Positions 36,904 through 46,696 of a stretch of 64,000 nt of DNA are shown one piece after another. Made by a program: the position numbers and the translations under genes. The stretch covers positions 871,001-935,000 of the forward strand of contig NZ_CP013630.1 of the NCBI RefSeq assembly GCF_001664485.1. The letters run 5' to 3'. The first letter of the stretch is position 1. The number at the start of each line of letters is the position of its first letter. The stretch is from Rhizobium sp. N324 (GTDB lineage: Bacteria > Pseudomonadota > Alphaproteobacteria > Rhizobiales > Rhizobiaceae). The notes below the pieces were generated by a model, which was not told the origin of the DNA, searched no databases, and saw only the letters and a program-made list of their open reading frames with translations.

Positions 36904-38472
36904 GTGGAAGACCCCGAAGGCGGCGCAAAGCCGCAATTTGACGGGGCGTCGGCGGCAGGGCGCAAGGACGGCAAGAAGTCCAGGCGCCGCAAGGGCAAGC
37001 GTGGCGGGCAATCCCGCAACGCGGCTCATCCCGCTTCGCATGAGCTTTCCGGCAATGCCGGGCAGTCTGCGCGCCCGATGGAAGATGCGGCCGGAAATCC
37101 GGCCCGCAAGCGAAAGCGTCGCCGTCGTGGCGGCCAAGGCGCTGCGCAGGACGCTTCCCTTCATCCGCATGTTACGGAGCAGACCCAGGCGGCGGGCAGT
37201 GCGGCTCGGGCCGAGGGCGATTCCACGCCGAACCGACGCAACCGCCGCAAACACCGCGGCAAGCGCGGTCTTCAGGGCCGGCCGCTGACGGCGGCAAAAC
37301 CTTCCCCGCCGCAGCAGGAACGCCGCGCCGAAGAGACGGTACAGCGCGCCGAGCCGCGGGAGGCGCAGAACAGCGCCAATGCCGGCCGCAGGGCGCGCCA
37401 GGATGGCCATATCAATTCCGGTTATCAGGGCGATCGCCAGGCCGGCGAACATGCATGGCCGGACGAACTCTATGCCGCTCTCGACCTCGGCACCAACAAT
37501 TGCCGTCTCCTCATCGCCCAGCCGACCCGCCCGGGTCAGTTCCGGGTGGTTGACGCCTTTTCCCGCATCGTGCGCCTTGGCGAAGGGCTGGCGGCCAGCG
37601 GCCGATTGTCCGACGAGGCGATGGAGCGGGCGATCGAAGCGCTGAGGATCTGCGCCTCCAAGCTCAGAAACCGCGAGATCCGCCGCATGCGGCTGATCGC
37701 CACCGAGGCCTGCCGCCAGGCGGTCAATGGCGAGGAGTTTCTCGCCCGCGTCGTTGCCGAAACCGGCCTGGCGCTCGAAATCATCGATCGCGAGACCGAA
37801 GCCCGGCTTGCCGTCTCCGGCTGCTCTTCGCTCGTCGGGCGTGACACCCGTTCCGTCGTGCTCTTCGATATCGGCGGTGGCTCGTCGGAGATCGCCGTCA
37901 TCCGCATCGGCGACAATCGTTACAGTCGCCTCGCCAATCACATCACCCACTGGACCTCGCTGCCGGTCGGCGTCGTGACGCTGTCGGAACGTCATGGCGG
38001 GCGCGACGTCACGCCTGAAGCTTTCGAAGGCATGGTGCGCGAAGTCGGCGGCATGCTCGAAGGCTTCGACTGCCCGGAGATCGAGGTCGCTCAGACCGGC
38101 GATTTCCACCTGATCGGCACATCGGGCACGGTGACCACGCTTGCCGGCGTGCATCTCGATCTGCCGCGTTATGACCGGCGCAAGGTCGACGGCATCTGGC
38201 TGTCCGACGACGAGGTCTCCGCCATGCAGGCAAAACTGCTCTCGTGGAATTTCGAAAGCCGCGCCGCCAATCCCTGCATCGGGCCGGATCGGGCCGATCT
38301 GGTGCTCGCCGGCTGCGCCATCCTCGAGGCGATCCGCCGCCGCTGGCCGAGCCCGCGCATGCGGGTCGCCGATCGCGGTTTGAGGGAAGGACTGCTCACC
38401 GACATGATGGCCGATGACGGCGTGTGGCGGCGCAACCGCAACCGCCGCGGCCAGCGGGCTAGATCCGGATGA
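36904..38472 (+). CDS. ppx: Ppx/GppA family phosphatase with long basic N-terminal extension
   Basis: A 522-aa exopolyphosphatase/pppGpp phosphatase-type protein. The catalytic ASKHA fold starts at about residue 195 (ALDLGTNNCRLLIAQ) and includes the phosphate-binding GGGSSEIAV loop (DIGGGSSEIAV) and a C-terminal MRVADRGLREGLL segment. The first 190 residues are low-complexity and very rich in Lys, Arg, Gly and Gln (KKSRRRKGKRGG), as in a disordered nucleic-acid-binding tail. The start is a GTG at 36904. The stop codon TGA lies inside the RIME repeat that separates it from rlmE. Confidence 0.85.
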   Translation: MEDPEGGAKPQFDGASAAGRKDGKKSRRRKGKRGGQSRNAAHPASHELSGNAGQSARPMEDAAGNPARKRKRRRRGGQGAAQDASLHPHVTEQTQAAGSAARAEGDSTPNRRNRRKHRGKRGLQGRPLTAAKPSPPQQERRAEETVQRAEPREAQNSANAGRRARQDGHINSGYQGDRQAGEHAWPDELYAALDLGTNNCRLLIAQPTRPGQFRVVDAFSRIVRLGEGLAASGRLSDEAMERAIEALRICASKLRNREIRRMRLIATEACRQAVNGEEFLARVVAETGLALEIIDRETEARLAVSGCSSLVGRDTRSVVLFDIGGGSSEIAVIRIGDNRYSRLANHITHWTSLPVGVVTLSERHGGRDVTPEAFEGMVREVGGMLEGFDCPEIEVAQTGDFHLIGTSGTVTTLAGVHLDLPRYDRRKVDGIWLSDDEVSAMQAKLLSWNFESRAANPCIGPDRADLVLAGCAILEAIRRRWPSPRMRVADRGLREGLLTDMMADDGVWRRNRNRRGQRARSG

Positions 38473-38568
38473 TTTCAGGCGAACCTGAAATCTGAATCCG
38501 GATCTGAATGAAAGAATTAGAGCATGATGTCGTCCGAAAACCGCGCACACTTTTCGGCATCATGCTCT
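38463..38568 (+). repeat. RIME-type mosaic palindromic repeat, copy A
   Basis: Two consecutive palindromes: ATCCGGAT...ATCCGGAT enclosing TTTCAGG/CCTGAAA, then AGAGCATGATG...CATCATGCTCT enclosing CCGAAAA/TTTTCGG. The pair matches, in opposite orientation, the element at 56366-56478. It overlaps the last codons of ppx. It matches my recollection of the Rhizobium-specific intergenic mosaic element. Confidence 0.8.
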
Positions 38569-38583
38569 GGATAAGGAGAACGC

Positions 38584-39303
38584 ATGACCAAGGCACCGAT
38601 CGCGGGAAACCGCACCGGCCGCAAGCTCGGCCAGCGCGTCAAGAACAAGAAGATGAAGGCCTCTTCCCGGCAATGGCTGCAGCGCCACATCAACGATCCC
38701 TATGTGCAGCGCGCCCAGCTCGAGGGCTATCGCGCCCGCGCCGCCTTCAAGCTTTTGGAGATCGACGAGAAGCACCATATCCTGCGCGGCGCCAAGCGCA
38801 TCATCGATCTCGGTGCTGCCCCCGGCAGCTGGTCGCAGATCGCCGCCAAGGTCACCGGCTCGACGGATGAGGATATCCGTGTGGCCGCCATCGATTTTCT
38901 CGAAATGGCCCAACTGCCCGGCGTCAAGATCCTGCAGCTCGATTTCCTCGATCCCAGTGCGCCGGAAATGCTGCTGGAGGCCGTCGGCGGCACGCCCGAT
39001 CTCGTCATTTCCGATATGGCGGCACTCACCACCGGCCACCACCGCACCGACCATTTGCGCACCATGCATCTCTGTGAAGTCGCGGCCCAATTCGCGGTCG
39101 AGGTGCTGGGGGAGGGCGGGCATTTCCTCACCAAGACCTTCCAGGGCGGCACCGAGCGTGAGCTGCTCGCCATGCTGAAGCAGAACTTCCGCCAGGTCGT
39201 CCATGTCAAGCCGAACGCCTCGCGCGCCGAATCGGTCGAGATGTTCCTGCTGGCCAAGGGGTTCAAGGGGCGCAAGGCCGAAGGTGACGCTGAGAACGCT
39301 TGA
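38584..39303 (+). CDS. rlmE: 23S rRNA 2'-O-ribose methyltransferase RlmE (FtsJ/RrmJ)
   Basis: A 239-aa SAM-dependent enzyme that methylates U2552 of 23S rRNA in the large subunit. The K-D-K-E catalytic framework is recognisable: Lys in the [13 protein letters not shown] segment (about 43-55), SAM motif [15 protein letters not shown] (about 75-89), Asp in the LVISDMA strand and Lys in [11 protein letters not shown] basic N-terminal leader precedes the fold. An AAGGAG ribosome-binding site lies six bases before the ATG. It is probably in a transcription unit with ppx across the RIME element. Confidence 0.94.
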   Translation: MTKAPIAGNRTGRKLGQRVKNKKMKASSRQWLQRHINDPYVQRAQLEGYRARAAFKLLEIDEKHHILRGAKRIIDLGAAPGSWSQIAAKVTGSTDEDIRVAAIDFLEMAQLPGVKILQLDFLDPSAPEMLLEAVGGTPDLVISDMAALTTGHHRTDHLRTMHLCEVAAQFAVEVLGEGGHFLTKTFQGGTERELLAMLKQNFRQVVHVKPNASRAESVEMFLLAKGFKGRKAEGDAENA

Positions 39304-39358
39304 TCTTCGGCCGGTCCGGGCCGATGATGGCGGCACCAAGAGCTGAGCTGCTGGTCCC

Positions 39359-39742
39359 ATGCTTCTCTACGTCACGCTCGGAACCAATGATCTGTATCGC
39401 GCAGGGCATTTTTATGATGCCGTGCTGCCTCTGCTCGGCTATCGCCGTCAGCATTATTCGGAGGAGGAAATCGGCTATTCCGCCGAGAGCGATACGCGCT
39501 GCCGCTTCTGGGTGGTGACGCCGTTCAATCGCCGCCGGGCGGCTGCCGGCAACGGCACCATGGTAGCGTTTGCGGCCGACACGCGGGCCGCCGTCGATGC
39601 CTTCCACGCGGCTGCGATCGCGGCAGGTGCGGTCGATGAAGGCGGGCCGGGCCTGCGCTCCTACCACGCCCATTTCTATGCCGCTTATGTGAGGGATCTC
39701 GACGGCAACAAGCTCTCTGCCGTCTGCGAAAACCCCGAATAG
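39359..39742 (+). CDS. VOC (glyoxalase/bleomycin-resistance fold) protein
   Basis: A 127-aa vicinal-oxygen-chelate protein. The two beta-alpha-beta-beta-beta modules begin at VTLGTNDLYRAGHFYDAVL (about 4-22) and at MVAFAADTRAAVDAF, with the closing strand YVRDLDGNKLSAVC characteristic of the family. Candidate metal ligands are incomplete, so the reaction is unknown; glyoxalase, dioxygenase-like or binding functions are possible. It is convergent with the MFS exporter gene. Confidence 0.75.
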   Translation: MLLYVTLGTNDLYRAGHFYDAVLPLLGYRRQHYSEEEIGYSAESDTRCRFWVVTPFNRRRAAAGNGTMVAFAADTRAAVDAFHAAAIAAGAVDEGGPGLRSYHAHFYAAYVRDLDGNKLSAVCENPE

Positions 39743-39743
39743 C

Positions 39744-39795
39744 TTACGGCGCCGCGCGTTTTTTCAGGCGCGCAAAGGACGCTACGGCGCCTTGA
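39744..39795. repeat. Small palindromic repeat, family D, copy 1
   Basis: A GC-rich stem-loop (GGCGCC-GCGCG...CGCGC...GGACGCTACGGCGCC) in the 55-base gap between two convergent genes. It matches the first half of the repeat at 41534-41636 in the same orientation. It might also work as a bidirectional terminator. Confidence 0.65.
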
Positions 39796-39797
39796 GC

Positions 39798-41222
39798 CTA
39801 TTTCACCGCCGGCTGCTCGGCTTCGATCGGAGACTGCGTTACCACCTTTGCGCGGTGGCCGGAAACGAGTGCGCCGGCGTTGCGGTCCATTCTGACGAAG
39901 GGAATGGTGGCGATGACGGTCAGTCCGGCGATGATATAGAAGGTTAGGTGGAAATCGGCGACCTGCAATGCTTCGCCCCTGATATAGATCGAGCTTTCCA
40001 GGATCGCGGCGGCGACTGCAACGCCGAGCGCCAGGCTGATCTGCTGCATCACCGAGCTCATCGATGTCGCCTGGCTGGCTTGCGCATCGTCGATATCGGC
40101 GAAGGCAAGCGCATTGACGCCGGTGAACATGAACGAGCGGGAGAAGCCGCCGATGAGCAGCACGCCGATGATGACCAGATGCGGCGTTGCCGGAGTGAAC
40201 AGGCCAGTGACGACGGTCACGAGCGTCGTCACCATGGCGGCGCAAAGCAGTGTCGTGCGGAAGCCGGCGGCCGCGAAGACGCGCTTTGCCATGAATTTGG
40301 TGGTGATTGCCCCGATCGCCCCGGCAAAGGTGATCATGCCGGATTGGAACGGCGTCAGCCCGAAACCGAGCTGCAGCATCAGCGGCGTCAGGAAGGGCAT
40401 GGCGCCGACGCAGACGCGAAAGAGCGTGCCGCCGAGCGTCGAGGCCCGGAAGGTCGGGTTCTTGAACAGATCGAGGTTGAGGATCGGCGCCGCGTGGCGC
40501 TTCGCATGGCGCACATACAGAACGCCGCAGACGAGGCCGATTACGGTGGCGGTGACGCCGATGATCGGCGGCAGGGCCGGCAGGCTGACCACCGACAGGC
40601 CGAAGACGACGCCCGCGGCAGACAGCGAAGTCAGCACGAAGCCGGTGAAATCGAGCTTCGGCGGGGCCATCGCCTCGACCTCCGGCAGGAAGATCGTCGC
40701 CAGCCAGATGCCGATGATGCCGACCGGCACGTTGATCAGAAAGATCCAGTGCCAGCTGAAATAGGTGGTGATGAAGCCGCCGAGCGGCGGGCCGGTGAGC
40801 GGCCCGACCAAGGCCGGGATGGTCAGCAGCGCCATGGCCGAAACGAGATCGCTGCGCTTGGTCGTGCGCACCAGCACGAGGCGGCCGACCGGCGTCATCA
40901 TCGCCCCGCCCATGCCCTGCAGGAAGCGGGCGAAAACGAATTCGACGAGGTTGGAGGAAATGGCGCAGAAGATCGATCCGATGACGAAGACCGAGATGGC
41001 CAGGCGGAAGATTTTCTTGGCGCCGAACCGGTCGGCCATCCAGCCGCTGACCGGGATGAACACCGCCAGCGCCACCATATAGGAGGTCAGCGCCAGCTTC
41101 AGCGTGATCGGCCCGACATGGAGATCCCTAGCGATCGCCGGCAGCGCCGTTGCAATGACGGTGGAGTCCATCTGTTCCATGAAAAGAGCGACGGCGAGGA
41201 TCAGCGGAACGATGCGGTTCAT
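39798..41222 (-). CDS. MFS multidrug exporter, DHA2-like
   Basis: A 474-aa proton-driven exporter with about 14 hydrophobic helices. The N-terminus (MNRIVPLILAVALFMEQMDS, the helix-1 motif with MDSTVIATALP) and the loop 2-3 motif GWMADRFGAKKIF are typical of the DHA2/EmrB group, as is the motif C helix (LVGPLTGPPLGGFIT). The frame is open for another 86 codons upstream, but the ATG at 41222 is where family similarity begins. Substrate is unknown. No adaptor (EmrA-like) gene is adjacent. Confidence 0.88.
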   Translation of the reverse strand: MNRIVPLILAVALFMEQMDSTVIATALPAIARDLHVGPITLKLALTSYMVALAVFIPVSGWMADRFGAKKIFRLAISVFVIGSIFCAISSNLVEFVFARFLQGMGGAMMTPVGRLVLVRTTKRSDLVSAMALLTIPALVGPLTGPPLGGFITTYFSWHWIFLINVPVGIIGIWLATIFLPEVEAMAPPKLDFTGFVLTSLSAAGVVFGLSVVSLPALPPIIGVTATVIGLVCGVLYVRHAKRHAAPILNLDLFKNPTFRASTLGGTLFRVCVGAMPFLTPLMLQLGFGLTPFQSGMITFAGAIGAITTKFMAKRVFAAAGFRTTLLCAAMVTTLVTVVTGLFTPATPHLVIIGVLLIGGFSRSFMFTGVNALAFADIDDAQASQATSMSSVMQQISLALGVAVAAAILESSIYIRGEALQVADFHLTFYIIAGLTVIATIPFVRMDRNAGALVSGHRAKVVTQSPIEAEQPAVK

Positions 41223-41473
41223 AGGCGGGAGGCCTTGATGGGCTGCGGATGGGAGCTGGGAAGGCCCGTGCTGTTTAGTCCCACTTCGAAAGCCTGCCAA
41301 TCCCTCAATCCGCCTCGACGACACGTTTGCTTCACGTCTGCGTGAGACGGCTTGTCCGACAACGTCGCGTGGCAAGATTGAGATATGTCTGTTCCGCCGA
41401 GGGAGGAAATCCGGCCGGAATCGATATCGGGGGCCGTGCGGCGACGCACCGCACGTCATGGAAGGATGGACAT

Positions 41474-41536
41474 ATGGCAATTTCGTCAGGAATAAAGCGG
41501 CGCACCCTTTTTGCCGCAGGCCTTGGTATTACAGCG
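41474..41536 (+). pseudogene. Orphaned Tat signal-peptide start of the MBL-fold gene
   Basis: An ATG opens MAISSGIKRRTLFAAGLGIT, a clear twin-arginine export leader, but the frame then runs into the palindromic repeat and stops at 41572. Directly after the repeat, at 41637, the sequence resumes in another frame as AP-VILREKAEAAATGETNK and continues into the MBL-fold gene. Removing 103 bases joins the two into one continuous leader with the same Ala-Pro pair at the junction. The region is therefore the broken 5' end of that gene. Confidence 0.7.
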
Positions 41537-41636
41537 CCGCGCGTCTTTTCAGACGCGCAAAGGACGCTGTAACACTTTGATTGCTGCATAATTTTATCCT
41601 TAAATCGAATAGGATTTAAGGAATTATGCAGTCACG
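41534..41636 (+). repeat. Small palindromic repeat, family D, copy 2, inserted in a signal-peptide region
   Basis: About 103 bases made of two palindromes: a GC-rich one (GCGCGTC...GACGCGC) and an A/T-rich one (TGCATAATT...CCTTAAATC...GATTTAAGG...AATTATGCA). A GCGCCG motif stands at both ends, which looks like a short target duplication. It separates the Tat leader from the rest of the MBL-fold gene. Confidence 0.75.
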
Positions 41637-41693
41637 GCGCCGGTCATTTTAAGAGAGAAGGCCGAAGCGGCCGCGACTGGAGAAACGAATAAA

Positions 41694-42566
41694 ATGGATT
41701 TAACGCCTGCGCCGCAGATCAATCAATTCAAGCTCGGTTCCTATAAGTTCACCGTCGTCCGCGATGGCATCAACATCTCCGAAAACCCGCATGAAACCTA
41801 TGGCACCGATCAGGACCCCGAAACCGTAAGGGCATTGCTGAGCGCAAACTTCCTGCCGGCCGACAAGCTGGTGAACGGCTATGCGCCTGTTCTCATCGAT
41901 ACCGGTTCGGAGGTCATTCTCGTCGATACCGGCTTTGGCGCCGCCGGCCGCTCACGCGGTCTCGGAAAGCTCGTTGACGGCCTGACGGCTGCGGGATACT
42001 CGGCCGACGACGTCACCGTCGTCGCGCTCACTCATCTGCATGGCGACCATATCGGCGGCCTGATGGAAGATGGTACGCCCGCCTTCAAGAACGCCCGCTA
42101 TGTTGTCGGCCAGACGGAATATGATTTCTGGTCGAACAAGGCGCGCGAGGGCACGCCGGCCGAAGCTGGCCACAAGGCGGTGCTCGCCAATGTCGTGCCG
42201 CTTGCCGAAAAGATCACCTTCATCAAGGATGGCGCCAGCCTCGCGCCCGGCATGACGGCGATGCTGGCGGCCAGCCACTCGCCGGGGCATATGGTCTTCC
42301 ACGTCGAATCCGAAGGCAAACGCCTCGTTGTCACAGGCGATACCGCCAACCATTATATTCTGTCGCTGCTGCGGCCGGATTGGCAGGTGCGTTTCGACAT
42401 GGACAAGGCGCAGGCCGCCGCCACGCGCCGCAAGGTCTTCGACATGATCGCGACCGAGAAGATTGCCTTTCTCGGCTACCACATGCCGTTCCCGGCGGTC
42501 GGTTTTGCCGAGAAGCAGGATGGCGGCTATCGCTTCGTGCCGAAGACCTATCAGTTCGACATCTGA
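41694..42566 (+). CDS. MBL-fold metallo-hydrolase, leaderless form
   Basis: A 290-aa metallo-beta-lactamase-fold hydrolase. The metal-binding motif HLHGDHIGG starts at residue 114, followed by a second histidine segment (SHSPGHMVFHV) and VTGDTANH with the bridging acid. Substrate is unknown; lactonase-like and quorum-quenching enzymes share this fold. The ATG at 41694 follows GGAG by 11 bases. An upstream in-frame stretch reads back to the repeat at 41636, where a Tat leader once joined it, so the present protein may stay in the cytoplasm rather than being exported. Confidence 0.82.
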   Translation: MDLTPAPQINQFKLGSYKFTVVRDGINISENPHETYGTDQDPETVRALLSANFLPADKLVNGYAPVLIDTGSEVILVDTGFGAAGRSRGLGKLVDGLTAAGYSADDVTVVALTHLHGDHIGGLMEDGTPAFKNARYVVGQTEYDFWSNKAREGTPAEAGHKAVLANVVPLAEKITFIKDGASLAPGMTAMLAASHSPGHMVFHVESEGKRLVVTGDTANHYILSLLRPDWQVRFDMDKAQAAATRRKVFDMIATEKIAFLGYHMPFPAVGFAEKQDGGYRFVPKTYQFDI

Positions 42567-42621
42567 TCGAGAGCCGTTCGGGGTTTCCCGGAATTGCTCT
42601 CTGTGCATGGCACCCATGACG

Positions 42622-42647
42622 AGCTCGGCGGACAGGCCGGGCTTTTT
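42622..42647 (+). terminator. Rho-independent terminator after the MBL-fold gene
   Basis: An eight-base stem with one G-T pair (AGCTCGGC/GCCGGGCT), a six-base loop and a run of five T. It lies 56 bases after the MBL-fold stop and before guaB. Confidence 0.6.
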
Positions 42648-42763
42648 GCTATTTCCTTCCTGTCATAGACGTGTTACCAGCCCTCGCCAACTTCCAAGCA
42701 ATCCCATGCACACCGCCGGGGCGGACGATTCGTTTCCGGGCCAGGTTGCATTTTCTGAAATGA

Positions 42764-44260
<1,497 letters not shown>

Positions 44261-44262
44261 TC

Positions 44263-44814
44263 ATGAAGGCGGGCAGTGGGATTCCGCTCTGGATCGTCGC
44301 GCTGCTCGCCGCCCTCTGCCTTGCCGTGCTCGCCTGGACGACCTTCGGCTTCGTCGTGCCGTTCAAGCACGAAACCGGGCAGGCGGTGCTCGACACCTAT
44401 TTCGCCGGCTACGACGAAGCGGCCGTCTTCCACATGCAGACGCTGCTCGATCAGAACGAGACGGCGGCGAAGCTGCTCCGCGCCATGTATTTCGGGCCAG
44501 AGCTAATCTTTCCTGCCTTGCTGACGGCGCTGCTGTTTCTCGCCTTGCTCAAGCTTGGCCCTCTCGGTGTGTGGTTCGGACGATCGCATCCGCTCGTCGG
44601 CCAGGCGATCTATCTGCTGCCCTTCGTCTACGGCATCGCCGACTACGGCGAGAACATTGCGAGCCTGATCGCCTTCGGCGACAGTTCTTCCACAGGCCTT
44701 GCCGCGCAGCTGCTGCCATGGATGACAAGGCTGAAATTCGCGAGCCTCACCATCTCGTCCATCGTCCTTGTCAGGCTTGCCATCGCCCGTTGGCTGTCGC
44801 CAGACCGGGATTAA
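44263..44814 (+). CDS. Four-helix membrane protein of unknown function
   Basis: A 183-aa protein with four hydrophobic segments (about 8-30, 82-105, 112-140 and 155-178). No family was recognised. The ATG lies two bases after the guaB stop, so it is probably in the same transcript, but a functional link to purine synthesis is not implied. A YDEAAVFHMQTLLDQNE loop after the first helix is the only sizeable polar stretch. Confidence 0.65.
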   Translation: MKAGSGIPLWIVALLAALCLAVLAWTTFGFVVPFKHETGQAVLDTYFAGYDEAAVFHMQTLLDQNETAAKLLRAMYFGPELIFPALLTALLFLALLKLGPLGVWFGRSHPLVGQAIYLLPFVYGIADYGENIASLIAFGDSSSTGLAAQLLPWMTRLKFASLTISSIVLVRLAIARWLSPDRD

Positions 44815-44821
44815 GGCGGCG

Positions 44822-45739
44822 TCAGCTCCTCCTCCGCCAAACCGGATTTGACAGTCTCGCCATCATGAAATCGGCAAGGACCTCGACCTTCGCTGGCCGG
44901 CTCTGAGCCGAAGGGGTGACGAAATACAGTGCGCCGGTCGGCAGCGTCCAGTCGGGAAGGATTGGCGTCAACTGGCCGTCGACGAGATAGTCATGCGCGA
45001 GAAACTCGGGTAGTTCGATGATCCCGAGGCCCCGTAGCGCCATTGGCACCAACGCTTGCGAATTGGTGGCCCTGAGAGAGCCGCTTGGTGAGATGACCTC
45101 CTCCTTGCCTTCGCTATTGCGCAGGCGCCAGACATCCTGTCGCGCCCTGTAGGCGTATCCGAGGCAATGGTGAGCCGTTAGCTCGCGGGGATGTTCCGGC
45201 ACGCCGTAGTGTTTGAGGTATGCGGGTGCCGCGAGAATGAAGCGATCCACCGGCGCCAGCTTGCGCGCGACCAATGACGAATCCGGCAGTACCGCAATTC
45301 TGAGTGCCGCATCGAAGCCGCCTCCCACGATATCGACGACAGCATCGCTCATGTGCAGGTCGATGGAAATCTCCGGAAAGAGCTCGAAAAAGTCAGGCAG
45401 GATCGGGGCCAGCCAGCGTGTCCCAAAGTCCATCGGCGCGGCAAGCCTGATCAGCCCCTTCGGCCGGGTGGCAAGCTCCCTGGCGGCATCCTCTGCCATC
45501 TCGGCCTCGGCATAGATCCGTGCGGCGCTGTCGACCAGTCGCAGGCCGAAATCGGTCAAAGCCAGCTGTCGAGAGGTGCGGTTGAAGAGCCTTGCGCCCA
45601 GCCTCTGCTCAAGACGGCTTACGGCCCGCGAAACTGTCGGCACAGACACGCCGAGCGTGTGCGCAGCCCGAGCGAAAGAACGCTCCTCGGCGACCTTTGC
45701 GAACATCGCCAGTCCCTCGAAATCGGGAAAGTTGTTCAT
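44822..45739 (-). CDS. LysR-family transcriptional regulator
   Basis: A 305-aa LTTR. The N-terminal winged helix-turn-helix is at about residues 8-65 (FAKVAEERSFARAAHTLGVS, VPTVSRAVSRLEQRLG), and the C-terminal domain binds a coinducer. The ATG at 45739 gives the normal LysR length; a longer open frame to 45838 would run into the SDR gene. It is divergent from that SDR gene with a 92-base gap holding inverted repeats, so SDR regulation is likely. Confidence 0.9.
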   Translation of the reverse strand: MNNFPDFEGLAMFAKVAEERSFARAAHTLGVSVPTVSRAVSRLEQRLGARLFNRTSRQLALTDFGLRLVDSAARIYAEAEMAEDAARELATRPKGLIRLAAPMDFGTRWLAPILPDFFELFPEISIDLHMSDAVVDIVGGGFDAALRIAVLPDSSLVARKLAPVDRFILAAPAYLKHYGVPEHPRELTAHHCLGYAYRARQDVWRLRNSEGKEEVISPSGSLRATNSQALVPMALRGLGIIELPEFLAHDYLVDGQLTPILPDWTLPTGALYFVTPSAQSRPAKVEVLADFMMARLSNPVWRRRS

Positions 45740-45785
45740 TTCATTCCTGAAACAATGGATTTCAATTCTTTCTATTCTGAAATGA
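45736..45785. promoter_or_regulatory. Candidate LysR operator between lysR and SDR gene
   Basis: TCATTTCA and TGAAATGA form a perfect eight-base inverted repeat separated by 34 bases, with a second GAAA/TTTC pair inside. The position in the divergent gap suits a LysR binding region. Confidence 0.4.
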
Positions 45786-45831
45786 TACCCTCGTCCATAT
45801 CTCAGCTTCAGTCGAGCCAAAGGAGACGACA

Positions 45832-46587
45832 ATGACACAACGATTGAATGCGAAGATTGCAGTTATCACCGGCGCCACGTCCGGGATCGGCCTTGCCGCA
45901 GCGAAGCGCTTCCTGGCTGAGGGCGCGCGGGTCTTCATCACCGGCCGCCGCAAGGATGTTCTCGATGCGGCAGTCGCTGAAATCGGCGGCGGGGTTGTCG
46001 GAATCCAGGCGGATTCAGCCAACCTCGTTGACCTCGATCGCCTCTATGAAAAGGTGAAGGCTGAGGCCGGGAGAGTTGACGTGCTCTTCGTCAACGCAGG
46101 TGGCGGCTCCATGTTGCCTCTCGGCGAAATCACGGAAGAGCAGTACGACGATACATTCGATCGAAACGTGAAAGGGGTTCTCTTTACGGTGCAGAAGGCC
46201 TTGCCGCTGCTCTCGCGAGGAGCATCGGTCATCTTGACGGGATCAACAGCAGGCTCCAGCGGCACACCCGCCTTCAGCGTCTACGCCGCATCGAAAGCCG
46301 CCTTGCGCAGCTTTGCGCGCAACTGGATCCTCGACTTGAAGGATCGCGGCATTCGGATCAACACGCTCAGTCCTGGCCCGACGGAAACGACCGGGCTGGT
46401 CGAATTGGCGGGTAAGGATCCAGCCCACCAGCAGGGTTTGCTCGATGCCCTGGCGGCCCAGGTGCCAATGGGCAGGGTTGGCCGTGCCGAGGAGGTTGCC
46501 GCTGCCGCACTCTTCCTCGCCTCGGATGATTCCAGCTTCGTCACCGGTGCCGAACTCTTCGTCGATGGCGGCAGCGCCCAGGTGTAA
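45832..46587 (+). CDS. Short-chain dehydrogenase/reductase
   Basis: A 251-aa classical SDR. The cofactor motif is [15 protein letters not shown] (about 12-26), the NAG motif is seen as NAGGG, and the catalytic Tyr-Lys pair is in YAASKAAL (about 153-160), with GSTAGSSG supplying Ser. A basic residue after the second strand (GRRKD) suggests NADP preference. The substrate is unknown. It is divergent from a LysR gene that probably controls it. Confidence 0.9.
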   Translation: MTQRLNAKIAVITGATSGIGLAAAKRFLAEGARVFITGRRKDVLDAAVAEIGGGVVGIQADSANLVDLDRLYEKVKAEAGRVDVLFVNAGGGSMLPLGEITEEQYDDTFDRNVKGVLFTVQKALPLLSRGASVILTGSTAGSSGTPAFSVYAASKAALRSFARNWILDLKDRGIRINTLSPGPTETTGLVELAGKDPAHQQGLLDALAAQVPMGRVGRAEEVAAAALFLASDDSSFVTGAELFVDGGSAQV

Positions 46588-46603
46588 AGGCAATATCGGC
46601 TTT

Positions 46604-46638
46604 GCGGATGCCCGCGGCGAGCCGGCCCTGGCATCCGC
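46604..46638 (+). terminator. Hairpin after the SDR gene, possible terminator
   Basis: A perfect nine-base stem (GCGGATGCC/GGCATCCGC) with a 17-base loop lies 16 bases past the SDR stop. The following bases are only partly T-rich (TGAATCTTTC), so termination is uncertain. Confidence 0.4.
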
Positions 46639-46696
46639 TGAATCTTTCGGCTAATGCTCCTCGCGACATGCGAAAGCGGGAAAAGGAAGTGCCGAA

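Noticed and set aside
36640..38550. Open frame of 636 codons on the minus strand over ppx
   Set aside because: It crosses the tRNA-Gln gene and the RIME repeat and has no domain; the plus-strand Ppx/GppA motifs explain the region.
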